A stretch of DNA of 64,000 nt from Paenibacillus peoriae KCTC 3763. GTDB taxonomy: Bacteria; Bacillota; Bacilli; Paenibacillales; Paenibacillaceae. The DNA is taken from the NCBI RefSeq assembly GCF_000236805.1, contig NZ_AGFX01000012.1:1-64000 (forward strand), given 5' to 3'. A program made the position numbers and the translations under genes. This document shows positions 7,812-16,561 of this stretch, one piece after another. The notes beneath the pieces were generated by a model that was not told the DNA's origin, did not search any database, and was given only the letters and a program-made list of their open reading frames with translations. The first letter of the stretch is position 1. Each line of letters begins with the position of its first letter.

Positions 7812-8240
7812 ATGTCTGTTGATGTTTATCTTAATTTTAATGGTAACTGTCGTGAAGCAGCAGAGTTTTACGCAGAGGTTTTTGGTACGGAGAAACCAAA
7901 AATCATGACGTTCGGTGAAGCACCGCCCAATCCCGATTACCCTCTACCGGAAGAAGCGAAAAACTTAGTCATGCACACACGGCTCAACATTGATGGAAGC
8001 AACGTGATGTTTTCAGACGTTTTTCCCGGTATGCCTTTTGTTGCTGGAAATAACATCAGCCTCGCCTTCGTCAATAAGGATGAAGAGAAAATCAGATCGG
8101 TCTTTCACAAATTAAAAGAAGGCGGGACCGTAAACATGGAGCTTCAAGAAACATTCTGGAGCAAATGCTACGGGAGCCTCAAGGATCAATTCGGAATCGA
8201 ATGGCAATTAAGCCATGACAATGGAATGACCGACAGTTAG
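7812..8240 (+). CDS. VOC-superfamily protein, PhnB-like
   Basis: A 142-residue protein of the glyoxalase/bleomycin-resistance fold, PhnB-like subgroup: VDVYLNFNGNCREAAEFYAEVFG at the start, LVMHTRLNIDGSNVMFSD in the middle and WSKCYGSLKDQFGIEWQL at the end. These proteins are dimeric, often metal-binding enzymes or drug-binding proteins; the substrate is unknown. ATG at 7812 has AAAGGAG 8 bases upstream; a GTG at 7803 overlaps that SD and is rejected. Confidence 0.8.
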   Translation: MSVDVYLNFNGNCREAAEFYAEVFGTEKPKIMTFGEAPPNPDYPLPEEAKNLVMHTRLNIDGSNVMFSDVFPGMPFVAGNNISLAFVNKDEEKIRSVFHKLKEGGTVNMELQETFWSKCYGSLKDQFGIEWQLSHDNGMTDS

Positions 8241-8261
8241 CCTTGTATATTGTTATACGAC

Positions 8262-8312
8262 GAATAAGCCCTCGCAAGCTATTCTGATTGAATGCTTTGT
8301 GAGGGCTTATTC
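8262..8312. terminator. Long hairpin between convergent genes
   Basis: Arms AATAAGCCCTC and GAGGGCTTATT, extended by an imperfect inner stem, lie between the VOC gene stop (8240) and the lepA-like gene stop (8313). There is no long T-run on either side; it is probably a shared, weaker terminator. Confidence 0.6.
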
Positions 8313-10118
8313 TCAGTCGTTTCCTATATTGATATCCAAAATAGAATTAAATACTTCCTGCGGCAGTTGAATGTTCATATGTTCCATATTTCGTTTATTT
8401 ATATTTTGTCTGCGCAGCAGTGCCTGCTTTTTTGAAATGCTTTTTTTATCGCCGCTGACTGCCGCATTTTTACGCAATGGAGGAACATCTTCTCTGGCAA
8501 TCACGATGCCTTCCACTACTACCTGCACAGGCATAGGATAGAGTTTCCTTGGAATCGTATGCTTTAATTTCAATACCAAGTCTGCAGCAACACGATAAGC
8601 ATCTTCCCGGTGTAATATAAACGCCAGGGCGTCTATCTTAACATAATTCACAAGGATATCCATTTTAACCAGATCAGCTTCACGATAGTCCATAAATTGT
8701 ACATCCATCGTGGCATAACCGTGTGATAGGGACTTTAATTGATTAAAAAAATGATATGCAATTTCAGAAGTAGGTATCTCATAGTGTAAAATGGTTTGGT
8801 TCACCTGATAATTCAAATCAATAAAAATCCCTTTTCGACTTGTAGCCAACTTCATGATATCGCCTACATATTCTTCTGGCAAAGTGATCGTCACAACCGC
8901 ATAAGGTTCCTTCACTGCTTTTATCTTATCGAAGGTCGGATAATAGACCGGGTTATTTATCCATAGGTCCTGACCGTCTTTGGTTACGACTTGATAGGTG
9001 ACATTGGGGGCGGTAATGAGTACGGTCAAGCCATATTCTTTTTCCAAGCGTTCTCGTATAATTTGTAAATGCAGCATCCCCAAAAAACCACACCGAAAGC
9101 CCTTCCCTAACACCTCAGAGCGTTCTTCCTCATACCTGAAGGATGAATCATTTAAAGCAAGTCTATGAATCGCATTTTGAAAGTCTTTATCATTGTCATC
9201 ACTTGGAAACAAGCCTGCATATACCATCGATTTGGATTCCTTGTAGCCTGGTAACGGCTGTTGGCTTGGATCAGTTGAGGTTGTTAAGGTATCGCCAATC
9301 TTTACTTTTTGCACTTCCTTTAGTCCGGTAACAATATAGCCAACTTCACCTGCATGTAGAACATCGGTTGGCTGCATATGGGGTAAAAACACCCCCAGTT
9401 CCGTTGCATTGAATTCTGCTTGCGTCGCCATAAAACGAAGAGTCTTATCCTTACTTAGCGTTCCTTCGAACAAACGAATATAAGCAATGACTCCTCTGAA
9501 CGGATCATACTGCAAGTCGAAAACCAACGCCTTTAAAGGATTGTCGGCTGTACCCGTAGGTGCGGGGATCACCGAGTGAATACGCTCCAACACTTTATTA
9601 ACGCCCTGACCGGTTCTTGCAGAGATATATAGGACATCCTCTTCTTTAAACTGCATCATGTCAATCAGTTGCTGGCAAGTTTGCTCTATATTGGCATTAA
9701 AACAGTCAATTTTATTAACCACAGGTATAATGACCAGCTCGTTTTCCACCGCTATGTTGTAATTGGCAATGGTTTGGGCCTGAACACCTTGCGTGGCATC
9801 TACTATCAATAGGACGCCTTCGCATGCAGCCAAGCTTTTCGAAACTTCATACGAAAAATCAATATGTCCTGGCGTATCAATCAAATTATACTGATATTTA
9901 TGTCCATCCATTGCTTCATGGAAGGTACGCACTGTTCGTGACTTCACTGTAATTCCATGCTCTCGCTCGACATCCATGGAATCCAGCAGCTGTTCTTTCA
10001 TGTCTCTCTTCGAAACAGTTAGAGTCTTCTCTATAATCCGGTCCGCCAATGTCGATTTCCCATGATCAATATGCGCGATGATCGAAAAATTCCGTATATT
10101 TTTGGATTGAATTTTCAT
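8313..10118 (-). CDS. LepA (EF4)-like translational GTPase, divergent paralogue with leader-controlled expression
   Basis: A 601-residue translational GTPase with the LepA layout: G1 AHIDHGKST (residues ~15-23), G2 EHGITVKS, G3 DTPGH, G4 NKID, then domains II, III and V and the LepA-specific C-terminal domain. The core looks functional. The C-terminal tail, normally highly conserved (a YGGD-then-RKRKLLEKQK type stretch that reaches into the ribosome), is altered here (VSGDKKSISKKQALLRRQN). Housekeeping lepA usually sits beside hemN/hrcA, which are absent, so I infer a second copy. LepA back-translocates or remodels stalled ribosomes; related GTPases such as TetM protect ribosomes from drugs. 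The SD AGAGGAG lies 10 bases before the ATG and can be sequestered by a hairpin downstream of a 16-codon leader (10129-10227). Confidence 0.85.
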   Translation of the reverse strand: MKIQSKNIRNFSIIAHIDHGKSTLADRIIEKTLTVSKRDMKEQLLDSMDVEREHGITVKSRTVRTFHEAMDGHKYQYNLIDTPGHIDFSYEVSKSLAACEGVLLIVDATQGVQAQTIANYNIAVENELVIIPVVNKIDCFNANIEQTCQQLIDMMQFKEEDVLYISARTGQGVNKVLERIHSVIPAPTGTADNPLKALVFDLQYDPFRGVIAYIRLFEGTLSKDKTLRFMATQAEFNATELGVFLPHMQPTDVLHAGEVGYIVTGLKEVQKVKIGDTLTTSTDPSQQPLPGYKESKSMVYAGLFPSDDNDKDFQNAIHRLALNDSSFRYEEERSEVLGKGFRCGFLGMLHLQIIRERLEKEYGLTVLITAPNVTYQVVTKDGQDLWINNPVYYPTFDKIKAVKEPYAVVTITLPEEYVGDIMKLATSRKGIFIDLNYQVNQTILHYEIPTSEIAYHFFNQLKSLSHGYATMDVQFMDYREADLVKMDILVNYVKIDALAFILHREDAYRVAADLVLKLKHTIPRKLYPMPVQVVVEGIVIAREDVPPLRKNAAVSGDKKSISKKQALLRRQNINKRNMEHMNIQLPQEVFNSILDINIGND

Positions 10119-10128
10119 TTTTATAAAA

Positions 10129-10192
10129 CTCCTCTAATTTGTATTATTCAAATAATTAGAGGATTGTTGCAATCCCCTAATAGGATGCAACA
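10129..10192 (-). promoter_or_regulatory. Translational attenuator: mutually exclusive hairpins controlling the lepA-like gene
   Basis: Four segments follow one another on the minus-strand mRNA. Hairpin A (10165-10192) pairs the end of the leader coding region with the segment just after its stop: GTTGCA/TGCAAC plus inner pairs. Hairpin C (10130-10163) pairs CCTCTAATT with AATTAGAGG and buries the SD AGAGGAG. Alternative hairpin B (10155-10181; 12 bp, 3-base loop, one G-T) pairs segments two and three and frees the SD. A and C can coexist (off); a ribosome stalled on the leader would block A, favour B, and open the SD (on). No T-run follows C, so control would be at translation. This is the erm-type layout. 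Confidence 0.75.
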
Positions 10193-10227
10193 CCAATGGT
10201 TAATACAATTAAAGTAGGAAAATACAT
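10177..10227 (-). CDS. 16-residue leader peptide upstream of the lepA-like gene
   Basis: ATG at 10227 with SD AAGGGAG 8 bases upstream encodes MYFPTLIVLTIGVASY and stops at TAG (10177-10179). The stop overlaps the attenuator stem. The peptide is hydrophobic with an I/V/L core, like several ribosome-stalling leaders of antibiotic-resistance genes (ErmCL-type peptides carry an IFVI core); stalling is inference. Its last codons form one arm of hairpin A. It is too short for routine annotation but its position, SD and the fitting hairpins argue that it is real. Confidence 0.75.
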   Translation of the reverse strand: MYFPTLIVLTIGVASY

Positions 10228-10278
10228 TTGTTTCACTCCCTTATTTTATGTAAATTTATATATCTATTTTTATTTCAC

Positions 10279-10307
10279 ATTTTAGTATAGTCATGTATCT
10301 TTGTCCA
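10279..10307 (-). promoter_or_regulatory. Probable promoter of the leader/lepA-like transcript
   Basis: On the minus strand -35 TGGACA (10302-10307), 17-base spacer, -10 TAAAAT (10279-10284). It is about 45 bases before the leader start, giving a short 5' UTR. Confidence 0.5.
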
Positions 10308-10541
10308 TTAGCATGAATTCGAAACGCAATCACAAGCGATAATGCTCTGTAGCCGCTTCATCCGTTTCCCTTCCTTTCACATTCTCCAACTCATTTTATC
10401 AAACAAATATCACACGCAAAGGTGTTGCAATAAGAAGTGAAATTCTTTTTTTACCAACCATTAACAATTATTTATCTAGCCAACGATAATAGGATTAGAG
10501 GAGATTCTCCCTCGACATTTCAAACTGGAGGAGACAAGCAA

Positions 10542-10973
10542 ATGAATAGAATGTGGACGAAAGCATCGGCTATTCTATTATTAGTGGCATCCCTGTTATT
10601 CAACGGAACGTATGCACTCGCGGCTTCGGCAACATCAACGTATATCGTAACGTTTCAGCAGGCAACCTTGGTATCCAATGATCATGTAGGCAACGATTGG
10701 GCCATTGCTGCTCAGGTGGCTGGCAAGTCTATTAGTGAAGGAAACAGCGTAAAAGTCAAGGTCAAATCGGGTGGCAGTATCAAGCTATACGCATATGCTG
10801 AGGAACAGGACAAAATCCCTGATGTAGGCGAAGTCAGCAAGAATGTAAAGGTCTCCACGATTTCTGCCAAAGGTTCTACCGTTAAGTTAAGAGTCACGGT
10901 TACTGAAAACCGTGGTCGTTATTCAGGTAATCAAGCTGTGTGGGAATTTACGTATAAAATGAAGAAACAATAA
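10542..10973 (+). CDS. Small secreted protein of unknown function
   Basis: A 143-residue protein with a clear signal peptide (WTKASAILLLVASLLFNGTYALAASA, described in pieces: charged start, LLLVASLLF core, cleavage after ALA-A near residue 26). The mature part is rich in T, S, V and K with alternating polarity typical of a beta-sandwich. I do not recognise the family. ATG at 10542 follows GGAGGAG by 8 bases; the longer frame from 10437 lacks an SD. It is monocistronic with its own terminator and is transcribed divergently from the lepA-like gene. Confidence 0.7.
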   Translation: MNRMWTKASAILLLVASLLFNGTYALAASATSTYIVTFQQATLVSNDHVGNDWAIAAQVAGKSISEGNSVKVKVKSGGSIKLYAYAEEQDKIPDVGEVSKNVKVSTISAKGSTVKLRVTVTENRGRYSGNQAVWEFTYKMKKQ

Positions 10974-10987
10974 TAGAGGATGTAAAA

Positions 10988-11026
10988 ACAGACCGTCACT
11001 CTGAGGAGCGTCGGTCTTCACTTTTT
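10988..11026 (+). terminator. Rho-independent terminator of the secreted-protein gene
   Basis: A 12-bp imperfect stem (AGACCGTCACTC/GAGCGTCGGTCT) is followed by CACTTTTT. Confidence 0.75.
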
Positions 11027-11040
11027 AATGGAACTCTTGC

Positions 11041-11964
11041 TTAATCACGGTAACTCGGCAAGTACCATCTGGGTATATAGGTTTGAAAGTAATCATACGC
11101 CTCCAAAACCTCCTCAGCTCGCTGAACCATATCGTCCACTTCTTTTTTTCCAAACGGAATTGCCCAATGGATGGATGATATCTGGTTGCTTGCAATATAC
11201 AAAGCCATTAATTTAAAAAATAGATCAGGTACATCGTTGTTAAAGTAACCGTGGATACGGCCCGATGCGAATAAGGGGCTTCGTGCCGTACACCAGGTAA
11301 TACGATTGAATTCCTCCCAAGGGTCTCCATAATCCAGTCTATTAAAATCAATAACCCCCAGTTCACCAGATTGCGTAACCACCAGATTGCCTACATGATA
11401 ATCACCGTGCTGAAATGTCCGGGGACGATTGTCAAGTAGATGACGGTTTTGCTCAATATAGCTGATGGCTTGATCTGCTCCTCTTAAAAGAACACCGCAT
11501 GACTTATAGTTTCTTATATATCTGTTGATTTTGGCATTATAATATTCGGCCCATGGCGCTTGCGCTTGATCTTGCTCCGCAGGGATTCCGTGTATTTTGC
11601 TTAATATTTCTCCTGCCCGAAACCCGAATCGGTGCTGGTCCGCAGCATTTAATGTGGGAATGACTTGTTCCGCTTCCTCCCCATTGATCCAGGTAAATAA
11701 GGAGTATACAGACTGTTCGTTGTTGCAAATTCCATAATCGAGCGGCCGGGACATTAAAATGTCCTCCAAATGATCCAGCTTTTTTACAGTTTCAAACTCA
11801 CGTTGCTTTCTTTCCAATTGGGTTATGTCCGAAATTTTCAGCAGCAATTCTCTGCTGTTGTTGGTCTGAACATAATATTTCTTATCTTTAGACCAGCCTT
11901 TATGAATCTCTTCCACATTGCTCCACGTCCTGGAACCCGGAATTTCACTAAAGATTTGATTCAT
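11041..11964 (-). CDS. Aminoglycoside phosphotransferase (APH)-family kinase
   Basis: A 307-residue APH-fold protein. The Brenner motif HGDYHVGN (catalytic D in HxDxxxxN) is near residue 190 and the metal-binding motif reads IDFNRLDYGDPWEEF (DFN where many have DFG/DFD). The N-lobe has a Lys in LLLKISD. Family members phosphorylate aminoglycosides, macrolides, choline, homoserine or other small alcohols; the substrate here cannot be told. Start ATG at 11964 follows GGGAGGTG; the longer frame to 12120 runs into the neighbouring terminator. The stop abuts the terminator at 10988-11026. Confidence 0.75.
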   Translation of the reverse strand: MNQIFSEIPGSRTWSNVEEIHKGWSKDKKYYVQTNNSRELLLKISDITQLERKQREFETVKKLDHLEDILMSRPLDYGICNNEQSVYSLFTWINGEEAEQVIPTLNAADQHRFGFRAGEILSKIHGIPAEQDQAQAPWAEYYNAKINRYIRNYKSCGVLLRGADQAISYIEQNRHLLDNRPRTFQHGDYHVGNLVVTQSGELGVIDFNRLDYGDPWEEFNRITWCTARSPLFASGRIHGYFNNDVPDLFFKLMALYIASNQISSIHWAIPFGKKEVDDMVQRAEEVLEAYDYFQTYIPRWYLPSYRD

Positions 11965-12054
11965 GCAACACCTCCCACGGTCTTCCCTTATCCTTCCATA
12001 GTTTACCTTTAGATTGACAAGAAAATCAATACTTCCTGTATCCGTGTGCGCCCA

Positions 12055-12092
12055 ATAAAAAAGGTTGAAAAGACAGCACTGTCTCTTCAACC
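12055..12092 (-). terminator. Rho-independent terminator of the flavin reductase gene
   Basis: A 14-bp stem (GGTTGAAGAGACAG/CTGTCTTTTCAACC, one wobble) is followed by TTTTTTATT on the minus strand, ~50 bases past the 12144 stop. Confidence 0.85.
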
Positions 12093-12143
12093 CTGTTAGC
12101 AAATGAGCTGCCATAATCATACTAAATCCTTTATAACGCCAAT

Positions 12144-14165
12144 TTAATAAGCAAACGAAAACTCATTTTTGAATGCGTCTACCCGTTGAATCGTTTTTAA
12201 AATATTTCGTCCTTCGCGGGTGCCATCTATAATACGACGAGCTTGCTTGCTATCCCCGATATTAACAACTTCCACTTGATGTTCTTTACCATATTCGAGC
12301 AAGCTATCCATCAGCGGACTAAATGAACGCATGCCCAAGCATACGAACCCAAGGTCAAATGGAATCTCAAACTCCTGTTCGCCATGTTTTACTTTAAAGC
12401 AGTCGCTGCACACCTCTGTCAAAGCCGTTTCTGTATGGACGTTCACTTTCCGCTCCTCTACCATTTTCATCATGGAAATTCGCGTAATCATATCCAGGTC
12501 TTTGCCCAGTAACGGCATCATCTCAATGATGGAAACTTCCTGTGCCCCACGTTCTGCGTAATATTCGACGACATCCAGCCCTACAGCTCCGCCACCGACT
12601 ACAGCAATGCGTCTGCCTTCAAACTCCCGGAACTTCTCTATATTGTGCAAAAGATCAAAGATGGAGAACACTTTGGTACCTGGCTTGCCCAGTTGCTCAT
12701 GCAAACCTGCAATGGGTGGAAGCAGCGGTGTGGCCCCCGTGGCATTGACAATAATATCAGGCTTCAAAGCCGTAATCATCGGCAGATCAGCCCGGGTACC
12801 TGTGAGAATATTCAGATTAGTTAACTGCTTGGTGCGCTGAATCAAATAATCAGGGAAGTCGTTGATACGTGTTTTGTCAGGCAAACGGGCAATATCACGA
12901 GCCAAGCCGCCCAGCTCTGCTTTTTCTTCAAAAAGGGTTACTTTGCAGCCCACTTCAGCTGCCGTACAGGCCGCTTCCATCCCCGCAGTGCCTCCGCCAA
13001 TAACAACAACATGGATGCTGTTCTTAACACGTTGTTTACGGTATTCAGCTTCCTTGAACAGATCAGGATTTACCGTACAGCAGATCGGTTTACTTTTGGA
13101 AATCCGGTGATCGGCACAACCGATGTTACAGGAAATACATTTTCTAAGCAAATGCTCGTAGCCGTTCTGTACTTTAACCACCCAGTTGGGTTCTGCGATC
13201 AGTCCTCTACCCATCGCCAGAAGATCAGCGTCGCCTCTCGCCAAAATATCCTGGGCAACCTGCGGACTCCGAATATTACCTGAGGTCATCGTGACCTTTC
13301 CGAACTTTTCTTTTACCGCTTTGGCCATATAAGAACGCCAGCCATCCGGCAGATTCATTCCGTCAATCTGGAACTGGATGGAATCATTCAGAGCGGCAGA
13401 CACGTTCAAAATATCTACTTCATCATTCAGATACTCCAACAACTCCAGTGTGTCTTCCAACGTGTTGCCGCCTTCTGTAAACTCCTCCGCACTAAAGCGC
13501 AAGCATATAGGGAAAAATGGACCAACCACCAAACGAATTTCATCAATGACTAATCTGGCAAAACGGGCGCGGTTTTCTGCGCTGCCGCCAAATTCATCCG
13601 TACGCTTGTTATACATTGGAGATAAAAATTGACTCAACAAGTAGGAATGTCCCGCATGAATTTCAACACAGTCAAATCCGGCTCGTTGCGCTCTTCCTGC
13701 TGCTTCTCCGTATTTGCGTACAATGGCGTAAATTTCTTCTTTTTGCAAAGGTCTAGGAATCGTTCCGCCCTTTTTCGATGGGATATTAGAAGAAGATACA
13801 GGCTGAACTCCGTTCAATCGTCCTGCATAAGCAGAAGCACCTGCATGGTTAATTTGTACGGAAACACAAGCTCCATAAGAGTGTAATGCTTCAGTTAATC
13901 TAAACAGCCCGGGAATAAATTGATCATTATCCATACGCAGCTGGGTTGTTCCGTTCGTACCCATTGGGAAATCCAGACAAACATTTTCTACGGTGATCAG
14001 GCCGGTCCCCCCTTTGGCCCGTTGCACGTAATAATCAATATGATCCTGAACAAAGCTCCCATCCATAGCAGCAAAGTTAGTTCCCATTGGAGGCATTACA
14101 ATCCGGTTTTTCAACGTCATACGCCGTATGGTCAGAGGTTCAAAGATAGCAGGATAGTGGTTCAT
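12144..14165 (-). CDS. FadH-like NADH:flavin oxidoreductase (2,4-dienoyl-CoA reductase family)
   Basis: A 673-residue three-part enzyme. Residues ~1-340 form an Old Yellow Enzyme barrel (FEPLTIRRMTLKNRIVMPPM; HAGHSYLLSQFLSP; FGGSAENR). Cysteines in CISCNIGC then a fourth Cys (CX2CX3CX11C) bind a 4Fe-4S cluster. The C-terminal half has two dinucleotide folds (VVIGGGTAGMEAA for FAD and VVGGGAVGLDVVEY for NAD(P)H). This layout reduces conjugated double bonds in enoyl-type substrates, with electrons passed from NAD(P)H via FAD and Fe-S to FMN. ATG at 14165 follows AAGGAGG. It stands alone between two terminators, next to aguB-aguA but not clearly in their operon. The substrate is unknown. Confidence 0.85.
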   Translation of the reverse strand: MNHYPAIFEPLTIRRMTLKNRIVMPPMGTNFAAMDGSFVQDHIDYYVQRAKGGTGLITVENVCLDFPMGTNGTTQLRMDNDQFIPGLFRLTEALHSYGACVSVQINHAGASAYAGRLNGVQPVSSSNIPSKKGGTIPRPLQKEEIYAIVRKYGEAAGRAQRAGFDCVEIHAGHSYLLSQFLSPMYNKRTDEFGGSAENRARFARLVIDEIRLVVGPFFPICLRFSAEEFTEGGNTLEDTLELLEYLNDEVDILNVSAALNDSIQFQIDGMNLPDGWRSYMAKAVKEKFGKVTMTSGNIRSPQVAQDILARGDADLLAMGRGLIAEPNWVVKVQNGYEHLLRKCISCNIGCADHRISKSKPICCTVNPDLFKEAEYRKQRVKNSIHVVVIGGGTAGMEAACTAAEVGCKVTLFEEKAELGGLARDIARLPDKTRINDFPDYLIQRTKQLTNLNILTGTRADLPMITALKPDIIVNATGATPLLPPIAGLHEQLGKPGTKVFSIFDLLHNIEKFREFEGRRIAVVGGGAVGLDVVEYYAERGAQEVSIIEMMPLLGKDLDMITRISMMKMVEERKVNVHTETALTEVCSDCFKVKHGEQEFEIPFDLGFVCLGMRSFSPLMDSLLEYGKEHQVEVVNIGDSKQARRIIDGTREGRNILKTIQRVDAFKNEFSFAY

Positions 14166-14377
14166 TGTTCTTCCTCCTTGCAAGTTTTCAAATTTCATTT
14201 TCAGGTTTTCATTAAGGGATTCTCATATGTGATTTTTTTCACTTTAAAGAATATCGAGGTTTTGTTGAGTACGATCATTCCTTATGACTTGATTTTATAT
14301 CATGCGATCCATAAATTCTAATGCTATTTTATGTACAAAACTATAGTTTTTATCTATAGATCATTGGAGCTAGACAC

Positions 14378-14413
14378 CAAAAAGGAACAAACCGATGAGG
14401 AATGTTCCTTTTG
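14378..14413 (-). terminator. Rho-independent terminator after aguB
   Basis: A perfect 10-bp stem (AAAAGGAACA/TGTTCCTTTT) with a T-run on the minus strand, ~50 bases past the aguB stop. Confidence 0.8.
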
Positions 14414-14459
14414 TGCAGACAAAGATTATACTTCTATTTCTATCTCTTTTTCTATTCCA

Positions 14460-15335
14460 CTACAATTTCAATTCACCATCATAGGTAGCAATCATTTTGT
14501 ACAGTTCTGGACGACGGTCGCGGAAAATTCCCCATTCAATCCGTCCTACTTCCAGCTCATCCAAATCAAATTCGGCAGTAAGCACTTCCTCATCGGTACG
14601 GCCAGCTTCTGCTATCTTGTTACCTTGAGGCCCGGCAATAAAGGACGATCCGTAGAAGTTGATACTCGAATCCTCATCTGTTTCAGTTCCAATACGATTG
14701 GAGGCAATGACGGGAATCAGATTGGAAGCAGCATGACCCAGCATGCAGGTCTGCCAGTGGTCCTTGGAGTCAATGGAAGAGTCCTGTGGCTCTGAACCAA
14801 TAGCTGTCGGATAGAACAAAATTTCTGCGCCCATCAGCGCCATACAACGAGCTGCCTCAGGATACCATTGATCCCAGCATACACCGACTCCAATTTTGGC
14901 ATAACGTGTATTCCAGACTTTAAAACCGGTATCGCCCGGATTAAAATAAAATTTTTCCTCGTACCCCGGACCGTCCGGGATATGGCTTTTGCGGTATTTA
15001 CCCAACACTTCACCGTCCGCATCAATTACAGCCAGGCTGTTGTAGCGCGCGTAGTTTTTCTTCTCATAAAAACTGATTGGCAGCACCACCTGTAATTCCT
15101 TGGCGATCTTTTTGAAATGGTTAATCGCCTTGTTGTGCTCGAGCTCGGTTGCATACACATAATAATCAGACTTTTCCTTCTGGCAGAAATACGGAGTCTC
15201 GAACAATTCCTGCAGCAAAATAATTTGCGCGCCTTGCGCCGCCGCTTCACGTACGAGTTTCTCTGCTCTGCTTATATTTTCTTCGATATTGGTAGAGCAG
15301 CTCATTTGGGTTGCTGCTACTTTTACTTTTCTCAC
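14460..15335 (-). CDS. aguB: N-carbamoylputrescine amidase
   Basis: A 291-residue nitrilase-superfamily enzyme that hydrolyses N-carbamoylputrescine to putrescine, CO2 and ammonia. The catalytic triad is visible: Glu in LLQELFETPYF (~residue 43), Lys in GKYRKSHIPDGPGYEEKFYF (~residue 118-120) and Cys in GVGVCWDQWYPEA (~residue 153). Sequence and length match AguB closely. It lies 29 bases downstream of aguA on the same strand, so the two steps of the agmatine-to-putrescine route form one operon. Confidence 0.92.
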   Translation of the reverse strand: MRKVKVAATQMSCSTNIEENISRAEKLVREAAAQGAQIILLQELFETPYFCQKEKSDYYVYATELEHNKAINHFKKIAKELQVVLPISFYEKKNYARYNSLAVIDADGEVLGKYRKSHIPDGPGYEEKFYFNPGDTGFKVWNTRYAKIGVGVCWDQWYPEAARCMALMGAEILFYPTAIGSEPQDSSIDSKDHWQTCMLGHAASNLIPVIASNRIGTETDEDSSINFYGSSFIAGPQGNKIAEAGRTDEEVLTAEFDLDELEVGRIEWGIFRDRRPELYKMIATYDGELKL

Positions 15336-15364
15336 GTTAGTCCTCCTCTTTGATGTTGTATCGC

Positions 15365-16396
15365 TTAGCGTTTTACAGCAGGCATCTGCTGAGTCGTGCA
15401 GTGTACGTTGCCGCCTTCACGAATCACCGCCATACCATCTACAGTGCGGATCGTGCGATCCGGGAATACTTTGGCCAGCACCTGCTGGGCTGCAAGATCA
15501 CTCTCAGCAGCAGTGCCGCCAAACACCGGCAAAATAATACCGCCGTTCACAAAGTAAAAGTTAATATAGCTCAGTGTCAATCGGCTATCTTCATAATCCA
15601 CACGCGGCGGCTGACCGATCCGAATCACTTCCAGCTTGCGACCCTTGGCATCCGTTGCTTGCTCCAGAATACGCAAATTTTCCTGTGTAATTTCGTAATT
15701 TTCATCCTCAGGATCATCGCATACTTGCATAATGACCTTACCTGGAGCAGCGAAGCAAGCAATATTGTCCACATGGCCGTCCGTTTCGTCACCACTCAGT
15801 CCACGCTTTAGCCAGATGATTTTCTCGGCACCTGTGTACTCGCACACGTACTTTTCAATATCTTCTCTGCTTAGCTCCGGATTGCGGTTCGGATTTAACA
15901 GGCATTCTTCCGTTGTAATCAGTGTGCCCTCGCCATCTACATGCAAAGAGCCGCCTTCCATCACAAGCGGTGCATCAAACCGCGGAATTCCAAGCTTGTC
16001 CAAAATTTGTGGTGCAACCTGATCATCCAGATCCCAAGGAGCGTATTTGCCGCCCCAGGCGTTAAACTTCCAGTTCACACCTGCCAGCTGGCCATGCTCG
16101 TTCGTGAGAAAGGTGGGACCGTTATCGCGCAACCACGCATCGCTGTGCTCAATCGGCAGCAGTTCCACCCTTTCCCCAAGTTCAAGCGCCTGAACGCTCT
16201 CCAGATCAGCCGGATTTACGACCACAGTAACCGGTTCAAATTCTGCCATAGCGCGTACAATTCCAGCGTAGCCTTTACATACAGCGGCATGCATATCCGG
16301 GTAAACCATAGAAGACTGTACCGGCCAGGAAATATACGTGCGTTCATGCGACGCCCATTCAGGCGGCATCTTATAATGTGAATCCTTAATTTGCAT
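15365..16396 (-). CDS. aguA: Agmatine deiminase
   Basis: A 343-residue enzyme of the guanidino-group-modifying fold, converting agmatine to N-carbamoylputrescine and ammonia. Signatures include MPPEWASHERTYISWP at the start, the WLRDNGPTFL segment, the TDGHVDNIACF segment, and the C-terminal GGNVHCTTQQ with the nucleophilic Cys. Start ATG at 16396 is chosen by homology of the first residues; the SD (AGAGAG, 9 bases upstream) is modest and the longer frame to 16516 is not supported. First gene of the aguA-aguB operon. Confidence 0.92.
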   Translation of the reverse strand: MQIKDSHYKMPPEWASHERTYISWPVQSSMVYPDMHAAVCKGYAGIVRAMAEFEPVTVVVNPADLESVQALELGERVELLPIEHSDAWLRDNGPTFLTNEHGQLAGVNWKFNAWGGKYAPWDLDDQVAPQILDKLGIPRFDAPLVMEGGSLHVDGEGTLITTEECLLNPNRNPELSREDIEKYVCEYTGAEKIIWLKRGLSGDETDGHVDNIACFAAPGKVIMQVCDDPEDENYEITQENLRILEQATDAKGRKLEVIRIGQPPRVDYEDSRLTLSYINFYFVNGGIILPVFGGTAAESDLAAQQVLAKVFPDRTIRTVDGMAVIREGGNVHCTTQQMPAVKR

Positions 16397-16561
16397 GGAT
16401 TGAAGCTCTCTTTCTTTTTCATAATATGGAGCCTGACCTATGACTGAACAACGTTGTCTAATGAACATGCGGACAGACTCCGCTCCTATCATACAATAAT
16501 ATGATCTTTGTCTCAATCAGAGCCTAAAAGTTTTGAATGTTTTACATTCATATGGGAGTAA

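Noticed and set aside
10129-10192. Transcription attenuator (terminator/antiterminator) rather than translational control
   Set aside because: Neither competing hairpin is followed by a run of T on the minus strand; the last stem contains the SD itself, which points to translational control.
10437-10541. Longer N-terminus for the small secreted protein
   Set aside because: The extension has no SD and puts ~35 polar residues before an evident signal peptide; the ATG at 10542 has a strong SD.
13378-14321. Several plus-strand frames over the flavin reductase gene
   Set aside because: They are open only because the real minus-strand gene has regular codon use; none has an SD or recognisable protein motifs.
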